Below are positions 38,038-46,471 of a DNA stretch of 64,000 nt, piece after piece. Each line of letters opens with the position of its first letter. Within the stretch, counting starts at the first letter, position 1. Source of the DNA: Icerya purchasi (taxonomy: Eukaryota > Arthropoda > Insecta > Hemiptera > Monophlebidae); NCBI GenBank assembly GCA_039619475.1, contig CM077115.1:395532557-395596556 (forward strand), written 5' to 3'. A program made the position numbers and the translations under genes. The notes below the pieces were generated by a model. It ran no database searches and had not been told where the DNA came from. It was given only the letters and a program-made list of their open reading frames with translations.

Positions 38038-38090
38038 CTCGGCCATTTTGGCCTCGCAAGAGGCTGTGCCCTTTGACTCCTCTTGCTTAA
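38037..38090 (-). other. Two adjacent stem-loops abutting the TA repeat
   Basis: GGCCA-TTT-TGGCC (38041-38053) is followed at once by GCAAGAGG (38056-38063) and its exact reverse complement CCTCTTGC (38079-38086). On the minus strand these stem-loops precede the (TA)25 tract. Some LINE and SINE 3' ends carry a stem-loop and a microsatellite tail, so this may be the 3' end of a minus-strand retroposon. That is inference. Confidence 0.35.
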
Positions 38091-38136
38091 ATTTCTATCT
38101 CTTTTTCTTCTATACTTTGTGTAAAATGAGCAAAAT

Positions 38137-38266
38137 TTACAACGTAATTCTAAATCGGTCCATATGAATATAATAACATAATCACAAAAATCCTATAAAA
38201 TATAATAAACGTTACATAAAATTAGGACATTTTTTCTAATGAGGGTGCCTAAGAATTACGTTGTAA
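38137..38266. mobile_element. 130-bp sequence with perfect 15-bp inverted ends
   Basis: TTACAACGTAATTCT at 38137-38151 is the exact reverse complement of 38252-38266. The interior is AT-rich and non-coding, and contains the 18-base word also found at 12342. A 15-bp perfect inverted pair at this spacing is unlikely by chance, so a tiny MITE or a degraded foldback is plausible. No target duplication is clear. Confidence 0.4.
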
Positions 38267-38290
38267 TTAATTAATATATATATATGCATA

Positions 38291-39557
38291 CAGAGTGTCG
38301 GAAAAGTTCCCGAACTTCTTTTCTAGCATGCATACAAGTGGCGCGATCCATTAAAGAACACCCGTACTATCCTTCTGGAGTGTGTGTACAAAATTTCACC
38401 AGTTTCCGTTGGTTTGCGAGTTAGACGTGTATTTTAGCAGTGAAGGTGTGTTTGGGTCGCATGTGCAAATCTGAAAATGGATGAAAAGTGCAAAATTCGT
38501 TCCGCGATTAAATTCTGCGTTAGACATTTAAGAAAACGTTTTCGGAAACGCGGAAATTGATCGATAATAGTTTCGGTGAAGGTGTGGTATTACGTGTACG
38601 ACTGTTTACAGACGGTATACAAGGACGGTAGGCAGTCGTTAGAAGACGATGACAGAACGGCCATCGATAACTGTTACCGATGAAAACGAGGCTCGAATGC
38701 GCGCCCTGCTGATGAAAGATCGTCACATGTCTCTCCGAATGTTAGCTAACGAACTGAATATGAGTAAGGACAGCGTAGAAACAATTTTGAAACAAAAAAA
38801 TGCACCGCAGGAAGGAAGGTGTGTTCTCGATTTGTTCTGCACTTCCTCACACCAGAACAGAAGCAACATCTCGTCGATTGTTGTCAAGATTTTATCGAGA
38901 CTTGCGATGCTGATCCGAACTTCCTGACTTCAATTGTTACCGGTGATGAAAATTGGTGCTTCTAATACAACCCTATAACAAAACGTCGTTCCGAAACCTC
39001 AGAAAGTGCGCCAACAAAAATCCAAGGTGAAAACCATGCTCATCGTATATCTTGGTGCAAAAGGGTTAATTCCTCACGAATACCTGCCTCCAAATCAAAC
39101 AGTGAACGCTGCCTACTACGTCGCGAGGTCCTAAAACGTCTCAAGCGTCAGATTCAGCGCGTACTACCCGCGAGTACAAGGAGTCCGGATCGTGGAGTGC
39201 GCCCGCGCATTCGGCGAACATAGTCAAGCGTTATCTCGCTAAAAACTAAATCGCACGGATCAATCACCTCCCCTATTCGCCTGATTCGGCACCTGCCGAC
39301 TTCTTTTCCTGTTCCCGAAGTTTAAAATGCACCTGAAGAAAGGACGATTTTTTGACGACGTAGCCACCATTGAAACTTCTTGCACCGAGCGCCTCAGAGC
39401 CATTACTTCGAGAATCTTCGAATCGCTGTATGAGCGCTCAAATACGTCTATACTTCGGGAAGGTGACTATGTTGAAAGGTTAATTCGAATAAATTACTTT
39501 ACATCCAATTATACTTCATTTGTTTCAAAATTTCGGGAATATTTCCGACACACCGTG
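38291..39557 (+). mobile_element. Near-full-length mariner transposon (inactive)
   Basis: About 1.27 kb, the usual mariner length. The left end CAGAGTGTCGGAAAAGTTCC pairs imperfectly with the right end (39557 leftwards, CACGGTGTGTCGGAAATATT), giving terminal inverted repeats of about 28 bp that share GTGTCGGAAA and TTCCCGAA. Each end is flanked by TA, and both flanks are TA microsatellites, consistent with the family's TA target choice. Between the ends lies the remnant of a DD34D transposase gene (listed separately). The copy is disabled by stops, frameshifts and loss of a catalytic residue. Confidence 0.9.
38477..39480 (+). pseudogene. Mariner transposase pseudogene
   Basis: The frame opens with ATG at 38477 (MDEKCKIRSAIKF), matching the mariner N-terminus. 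The helix-turn-helix part is seen as RPSITVTDENEARM and SLRMLANELNMSKDSV (38655-38790). After a frameshift come LTPEQKQ, DCCQDFIETCDADPNF and VTGDENWCF with the first catalytic Asp at 38945-38947, then a stop. Further on, the HHDNAPAH box reads GSWSAPAH, so the second catalytic Asp has become Trp (TGG at 39193-39195). The third is kept in SPDSAPADFF (39298-39300), 34 residues later, which is the DD34D spacing. The C-terminus ends near GDYVE. It would have cut and pasted the element; now it is non-functional. Confidence 0.9.
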
Positions 39558-39584
39558 TATATATATATATATATATATATATAT
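39558..39584. repeat. (TA)n tract flanking the mariner
   Basis: About 13 TA units directly adjoin the right mariner end. A shorter TA tract (38271-38285) precedes the left end. The element appears to have landed in one TA microsatellite. Confidence 0.9.
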
Positions 39585-39589
39585 GTAGG

Positions 39590-40885
39590 AAATAAAACAT
39601 TATATATAATGTAATGCGCAACATTCTGCCATTTTATGGAATATTGACATTTTTTGTTTTTTTAACGCTCAACATTCTAAATCACAGATACACAATTTGG
39701 CGCGAAATAGTTGATAATCTTACGTGTATTATTTTTAGTAAAAATATTATCTAATGTAGTGATTTTAACGGTTGCTTGTATATAACTCTATAATTTTCGA
39801 GTTTTTTTTTGAAACTCTTAATTGGGTTACTATATTTAATTTAAACTTTATTTTAGACGTATCTTTTGTGTATAATTTTTATATTTTACCTCTTTAGAGA
39901 GAATATCCATTTATTTAGACAGGTTTTGAATTTTATTATTATCTTTTTTTTTTTAAGGAACTCGCTCCCCTACTATCATCAGCGCCGTTGGCTTTTAGTA
40001 CATTGTGACCTTTAATTTCACAATAACTGGTCAAAGGTATAGAACTTACATTACTTTATTAACTTCAATGAAAATAGTATATTTTATTAACTCGACTTCA
40101 ACGTATCTGTCAAACGTATTAGGTACTGATATAATAATGTATATAAGTTACGATGGGTAGAATTTGTTTTTAAAGCCCAAAAAGAATTAAATAGAAAAAA
40201 ACAAAAAAAAAAAATAATAATAATGCAAGTTGGATTCATCTTAGGTCAAAGCATTTCTTCTCCGTGGAAAACGAAGTTTTTAGTGGAATGATTGCTTTCC
40301 AATCTCGCCTTGAGTTTGACTTTTTTTCCCTTTTTTAATGGATTTTTTAAATTTCCTTCTAGATTTCCCCGTAATTAGTTAGATAATTTAAATGCCCGTA
40401 TAATATGTAAAAAAAATCAGCAGGCCTGTTCAGACTGTGCGCATCTTGTAGTTCGATTAAGATGAAGTTATTTTTTTTTGTAAAAACGTATAAATTGAAC
40501 GTCGTGTAATTTATTAGTAATATTTTAGTGTGTTTCTATTGAGTAGAAAGAAAAAAATTTTTCAAAGTCTGCAAGAGCTCTTTATAAGGTAATCTGTTAT
40601 TCCTCCTCAGCGTTAGCGTAAGGTCAAACACAGTCTTTATGCGTGCTTTGACCAGAAAAAAAAAAAAAAAAATTAGCAAATGGTAATAAAATAAATAGCT
40701 TAATTTTGCGTGTTTATTGAAAAGATGCTATGCCCCAAGGTGTTTTTTGACCCATAGAGTTTCGTCATTCCAAAAATACTACAAAGTGCAAAAATGTAAA
40801 TTATAAATCATACTATTATTAGGTATTTTGTTTTACTTATATTTGCTAATCGGAAATTTTACTATCAGTTTGAATAAGCTTATTT
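39590..40885. other. AT-rich stretch, no gene seen
   Basis: No frame of note. An 18-base A tract at 40655-40672 follows GCTTTGACC and could be a retroposon tail, but no upstream remnant was recognised. Confidence 0.5.
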
Positions 40886-40889
40886 AATA

Positions 40890-41400
40890 TAGTAAGGTTA
40901 TCAAGAAACACCGATACCCCGTCTACATGACAGAAGATTTTTCATCGTTTACATAATATAACTACTAAGAATAAATATGGGTCCAGCGTAGCACGGTAAT
41001 TTATAATTAATGAAGTTTCTTTCTATTTTGATAGCAAATCGCCCGTTTAATAAGTAACTTCTAAACCATTCGGACATATTCTAAAACCACCGTTTACTAA
41101 CTTATTTAAAAATATTCGAGACGACCTAGTCAAACTCCTTTTGAACGTCCAGAAAGATAAGCAACAGCCGAGGTTCGTCTAGCCTCCAGATTTTTCTGAA
41201 ATAAACACGAAATACGCTGTGAACATCCGATGCCCTTTAAAAACTAAACTGATTATTTTCGCTAAAAGAATCTCTACTATTCGAGTATTTGCGCTGAATT
41301 CATACAGAAATGTTTGAAAGCGTAGGAACAGCACTTATATTGGTCGGTAATTTGGAAGCGTTGTGTTATTTCATTGTTCGTAAACCGGAGTTGCCGTACC
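40890..41400 (-). mobile_element. CR1/L2-like LINE reverse transcriptase relic
   Basis: Minus-strand reading gives, in order: LPNYRPI (about 41365) and the SxLPTLSNIS continuation of the fingers; NQFSF (about 41240), matching NQFGFR; LLLIFLDVQKEFD (about 41168-41129), RT motif A (usually LDLSKAFD) with its Asp; WFRSYLLNGRFAIKI (about 41078-41033), the WF-SYL-NR stretch; and PCYAGPIFIL, where GVPQGS-LGPLLF is expected. This WFxSYL layout is typical of the CR1/L2/Rex/Kiri group rather than of RNase H-bearing jockey elements. Several stops and frameshifts make it dead. The 105-codon frame at 41277-41594 partly covers its upstream region in another frame. Confidence 0.75.
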
Positions 41401-41404
41401 ATTA

Positions 41405-43795
41405 TTCTTAAGTATATCAGGGACGGTCCACAAATTCGCGTTTTTGTACGGATATCGTCTTCTCCTTCGGCCGTTACGAGACGATAAGGCGCGACAGCTG
41501 TAACGTTTCTTGTAGTTTTCCATTTTATCGATTGCCCATTTGTGCTCTGGAAATTCTGGCCTATTAGCTTCTTAAGTCGGCCCACGTTCTGCACGAGGTG
41601 GTCGTTTCCATTTGTTTTCCACGAGGGAGAGATGCTCTTGTCTTCATTATTGTGATATCAGTTGGCCGAAAATGGATTCGTTTTTGGTTTTTTTTTCGAT
41701 ATTCCACGCTATTCTAAACAATACGCTCATTTCGAAAATTTAAATACCGATCGATGCATTGCCATTTTCGCGCGAGCTAAATGCGTTCGTAATATATTTC
41801 ATTTTTTGAGTGCCATTAAAACTTGCCAATTTCAATTCTTCTAAACAGCGTCTGTCCGTTTGTTCCAGCTGTTTCAATTTTTCTTTTGTTTCACTTTATT
41901 CTCTGTAGTGTTTCATTTGGTCGTGTCATCTTCCTCCATGACTGCATTTAAAAACCCAAATTACGAATAAATTATAATTATATACAATGTATATTTTGCC
42001 ATTCGCGGTCCGAATTGGGAATATATTCTCTGAAACGAATTATTCTCCGGTATTACGTATTCGTATATTCGATGAAATGCTAAGACAATTTATCTGAAAA
42101 ATAAATTGTAAAATAATAATAATTATTAATTTTATTATTATTATTATTTAGTTAGTTAAGACTGCGACGATATACATATTTAATTCGCGGTGAAGAAATG
42201 AAGAATGAAATATTCGTTTAACGTGAATAAATTCTGTACGGTTTGTTAACGACGCTAATGAAGAGCTTAAATTATTGTTGTCGGCGCTGGCCTCAAAGAC
42301 AGTGAAGAATGCGTTCTAGAACTAACGTTGGGCAACGTGTATATAAACTGGCGCGGAACTTGTCCATTTCCAAACGGCGATTTTTTACCAAGCCGCCGTA
42401 GATAGAAAAATTTATTTGTTATGCGACATTAATAGCGCAATCGTGTCCCGGCTTCGAACAACATCGGCAATCAGCTGGGCGTCTAATTTGCATTCGAAAA
42501 TTCACAAAATTCGCTTTCCTTCTCTACCGGTGGAACGGGTTTCTGAAGAAATCGCAAACTTAGCGGAATGCCAGCGATTGTAAAAGTGTCATGGAAGCTG
42601 TTTGCGTTTTCGCGCGGATCGAACAAAACGGTACATAAATCGACCGTTAATTGAGGCTGTGCACCGCTATTACATTGTCTGGCTAGTTGACAATGTATAC
42701 AACGGCAATTACAATGTCGTTCTACATCGATTTCAGCTAAAACGATCGGAGGTAAACGAGTGTTCGTCGTCAATAGTCGACTGCCTTGTTGCGCCAACGG
42801 CGTTCCACTTGGACCGTTTACATTTTCGAACGGTTCCTCAAGCATACTCTATGTTTACCAGTGATTAGCTTATAAAAATTAACTGATCATGAAATACAAA
42901 AAAAAAAACAAAAAACGACGCTATTAAACCGGGAAATATTACTCTATTATGCGATACGAAATCTAAATTGATTTTTTCCGATACTTGGTACTTTTTTCAC
43001 CACAGAGTTTCCCGAACCGGACGAAACAGGATCGTGCTCTCCGGTTTCAGCTACATACATATGCACCTGCTTGAATTGAAATATAAAAAAAAAAAACGCA
43101 TTCTGTTCCAGCAACTAATCGACAACGAAAGACATTCTCCGGCGTTTTCTAATAATTTCTACAACGGAAACTACTTTATTTTTTTAATCTCGATGCGATC
43201 AGGCCAAATTGAACCATGCCACGGCGCAAAATGTAGAACTGGGGGGGGGGCAAGTAATATTTTATAAAAACACTGTAACCGAATAAAATTTCTTCTTCCC
43301 AATCGAGTTAAATGTAATTTTCTGTCAACATCATTCTTGGAAAAATATTGATATATCTGTAAGAATCTCCAAAGCGAATTTCGAACTCACCTCGGAATTT
43401 TTTTCAGAAAGCACGGCAAGTGTTTTTTTCGAACATTTCGATTGTTTCATTATTTTTTCTCCGATAACAAGCGATTTCACTTCAGACAGGATCAGTTAAT
43501 TCCGTTAAATTTAATTTTCGTTCCAGTGCTCCGGGCATTCTACGCACACATGTTCCACCGCCGATTAATAGCGATAATGAAAAGACGATGTTCGAACCGT
43601 TACTAATTTCAGTTTCAGCCATCGCTGTTAATTTCATTAGAGTGCGGACACGGATTTAATTGGTAGAGTGTGTATTGAATATACCGGCGGATCTTTAGTT
43701 AAATCAGAAATTGCGTTATCTGGTACGTTGTTCAAAGGCATGCTTTGAAACCGCATACGTCATTTCAGAAAGAGTAGATGCTTTCTTTCAGGCTC
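41405..43795. other. No gene seen
   Basis: Frames at 42483-42845 (minus, 120 codons) and 42602-42868 (plus, 88 codons) overlap in a slightly GC-richer zone and lack known domains. A short inverted repeat TACATTGTC...GACAATGTA lies at about 42671-42695. A 10-base G tract is at 43241-43250. Confidence 0.45.
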
Positions 43796-43797
43796 TT

Positions 43798-43850
43798 TTT
43801 TTTTTTTTTTTTTGGGCTCGTCAACCAAGCCTAAGTAAATAAGAGATTGC
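43798..43850 (-). mobile_element. Isolated LINE 3' tail
   Basis: On the minus strand the sequence reads GGCTTGGTTGACGAGCCC followed by a 17-19 base A tail. This is the same terminal motif as at 54.91 kb (CTTGGTTGACGAGCCC plus A). Nothing further upstream is recognisable, so it is a very short 5'-truncated insertion of that family. Confidence 0.6.
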
Positions 43851-43967
43851 TCAAAATGAAAAAATTCACACGAATATTCAATTAAAATTTAGCTATTGAT
43901 CTGTTCTTTTTTTGTTTTTTTTTTTTGCTTGAATGTTTTAACACTTAGCGTTGTAAGTTTCATCCGC

Positions 43968-45150
43968 GTTTTTTTTTTGGCCCGAACAAATATAGTAGTT
44001 TATTTGGCCAGCATGCTACACTATGATCAGATATGAAAAATTACAATAGACAGAAATATAAGGAATGGAAGGCAAAGGAAAAAATATTCCATTCTACAAT
44101 ATGGCCGCAACTATAGAGCGGTGCTCACAAAATGCTCGATGAAATTAATCAAAAAAGAAAAGAATAAGAAATTAAAATAATTTATCACTCTGCAATATGG
44201 ACGCAACTGCAGGCCAGTGGCCACAATGTCCGATAAAACTCAACAAACAGAAATAAATATTTTCGCAAAAAGAAGAAAAAAAAATCCCATCTCGCAATAT
44301 GACCTCAGTTGAATGGCAATGTTCACAATGCCTGATGGGAAAAAGGAAGTAGCCACACTGAACAAAGGCTATAATGCAAGAAAAAAATAAATAAATAAAG
44401 AATGTAATAAATTGATTGATGACGAATAAAATGAAATAAAACTAACTGCCTTCATTAACAAAATAAGTAAATTCTAATGAATGAGGAAAAAGAAAAGAAG
44501 AAAAATTAAATAAGACAAAAATTAAATAATAATCTTGTTTCCTTCTATAAGCTTTTTTTTTTTTTTAAATTGTTTTTAAAATTAAACCAAAATGTTGTTA
44601 TTAATTATAAAATAGTAAAAATTGCAATATGTACAGAACAGAGTATGTAATGAACACACCATATGGAGAGAACAATGCGCGTGAAATTAATTCTTCACAA
44701 AACCATTTTCTATTGCGTTCGTATTTGTCGCGGCTGAACGGCAAGTGATTAATGCCATTAATGAAACGGTAGACCTAATGTAATGACTGTTGTACCCAGA
44801 GGAGTTTGCGAAATTTGATGCCACTCGGGAATGTCCCGTACGCAATCTACAAACTAGCGTGACATACTTACGAATAAGACGACCGGGAATAGGCCGTGGA
44901 ATATCAAAATACCAAGGTGGCGAAAGGGTATCAGATTGGACTATATCGTAATACCTACCAGTATCCTGCCTATCTCTATAATCTATCCAATCCTGCAAAG
45001 CAGTGATCTGACTCTCCTGTGATGTAAGTCCGAGGAAGGAATGAATGAGAACACAATCAAATATACACAAACCGCCTAGCATTATTGGTTTATATAGAAT
45101 GTAGCGCGCAGCATAAGTATAGCAAATATTATCATCATCATCAACCATCT
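43968..45150 (-). mobile_element. LINE 3' half: ORF2 C-terminus, 3' UTR and A tail
   Basis: A minus-strand frame of 153 codons (45148-44687) contains PPWYFDIPRPIPGR and RLIRKYVTLVCRLRTGH, the conserved W-x-R-I-RLRTGH region after RNase H in jockey/I/R1-type LINEs. After a frameshift near 44790 the reading continues as NHLPFSRDKYERNRKWF and CEELIS, matching NHIFF-C-KY---R--F-EEL. It ends with a stop near 44574. The following 600 bp contains three tandem repeat units (separate entry) and finishes TTCGGGCC plus a 10-base A tail (T tract 43976-43985). This is the most complete LINE 3' end in the window. The reading frame needs only one shift, so it may be fairly young. Confidence 0.75.
44088..44350 (-). 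repeat. Three tandem units of about 98 bp in the LINE 3' UTR
   Basis: Three imperfect copies begin at CAATATGG 44097, CAATATGG 44193 and CAATATGA 44295 (spacings 96 and 102 bp). Each continues with a CGCAACT-like word, a GTG/GTTCACAA word and an ATG-like CCGATAAAA or GCTCGATGAAA block. They lie between the ORF2 stop and the A tail of the minus-strand LINE. Confidence 0.7.
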
Positions 45151-45299
45151 AAAATACCCTTTGTTGCAGTCATTTGTACCATTCCAATTTAAGTCAATGT
45201 GAAACCTTTTTTTACTTAATACATTGACTTTTTCCCAAATATCCTTGACTAGCACTGTCTTTCTTATAAAATTATTATTTCGCAGTACAATGTTCCTTT

Positions 45300-46250
45300 T
45301 CTCAATATTGTTAATTCATTTTTTTCTTTTACTTTCGCTAGTTTCTTTTCCATATGACCTTTTTTCCTTTCCACGATGCCTTCGGGATTTTACGCTGTGT
45401 TTTCCACACTACTTGAAGCAAATTACTTAAATGTCCATCTTTTTCATCCACGAACACGAATGTTGTCGCGGTTAATGTTTTGCTGCTGCTATCGATATTT
45501 AAATGTTCGTTCGAATAGTATTTCTGAAATGCGGTCTTAGTCGTATTCTTCAAATAACTGTTATACGTTTGTTATAATTCGCAATCGTACTGCCTAGAAA
45601 GCAAAATCATGTAACTTGCTGCAATAGACGTAACTTTATGTAGACTTTTTCTTATTAACGTTTCTATTTATTTCCAACTTTAATTCTTTTGATAGTACAT
45701 CTGGCGATTCTTTTCCTGCTTTTGCAAGTAGGACAATTCATGAATCGTCTCGAATGAACTTTTGTTCAGGTTTTTTTTTTTGAACTTTCAGTTTCTTTTC
45801 TTTCATTTTTTGCAATAGTTCCTTCCATTAAATAAATGCAAAGTCAACGTGCAGCCGTGCTTAACATCTTTTTCATTCTTTTTTTTTATTTTATAATACG
45901 ATGAATTCCGAATTAGCCATCTTTTCACTCAATGCCTGCTTTTTTTAACCTTTGAAATAATCGTAATAATCTACATTATATCGAAGGATCTTTCCAAGTT
46001 GTACTATATGTTACTTTCTGTTCATGATAATGGTTGTTTCTAACATTCTAAGCCGTACTATCGCATCTCTGCAGTTCCTTTTTCCTTTTCTAAAGCCAAA
46101 TTGTTCTTCAATGTTTCTTTTTCGTATATTATATTTTGAACCGTGTTTGATAATATTGCGGATGCGCATAGCAATGGCCTTCTATAGTTGGAGCAGTTGT
46201 TTCTATTATTTTTCCTTGGTATTTTAATGAACGGCTTTTTCCTCCAGTTC
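45300..46250 (-). mobile_element. Second LINE reverse transcriptase relic
   Basis: Minus-strand reading gives CSNYRRPLLCASAILSN (about 46200-46145), matching CSNYRGISLL--YKILS; EEQFGFRKGKRNCRDAI (about 46110-46060), matching EEQFGFRKGKGTRDAI; then, after decay, DVKHGCTLTLHLFN (about 45868-45826), matching GVRQGCPLSPTLFN (motif B); and GIKVGNK-like residues near 45690. The motif A block (expected DLEKAFD) is lost between them. These motif variants differ from the jockey-like copies, so a different LINE clade is represented; exact clade unassigned. Stops are frequent and the element is dead. Confidence 0.75.
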
Positions 46251-46435
46251 GTGACGTTATTTTACAATTCGGAACAGTCTGTCTCTTATTGTACCTGTCG
46301 CATATTTTAGTATTAATGCCGATATACCGCCTGCCTTTTTTGTCTTTTATATTTTCTATCGCTAAGTTTTGCTTATTTTAGTTCCCTTCATGTCTTGAAT
46401 TACCACTCTTTCATTTTCTGCGTATTATTCCGATT

Positions 46436-46438
<3 letters not shown>

Positions 46439-46467
<29 letters not shown>
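46439..46467. repeat. (TA)14 microsatellite
   Basis: Uninterrupted TA repeat. Confidence 0.95.

Positions 46468-46469
<2 letters not shown>

Positions 46470-46471
<2 letters not shown>

Noticed and set aside
38037..38090. Helitron 3' terminus
   Set aside because: A hairpin is present but no CTRR end or A/T insertion site follows in either orientation.
39975..40040. Opposed TGACCTTT and GTCAAAGGT words resembling nuclear receptor sites
   Set aside because: Isolated pair in AT-rich DNA; expected by chance at this frequency and no supporting context.
42483..42845. 120-codon minus-strand frame in a slightly GC-richer zone
   Set aside because: A plus-strand frame overlaps it, no domain is visible and no splice context is evident; chance reduction in stops explains it.
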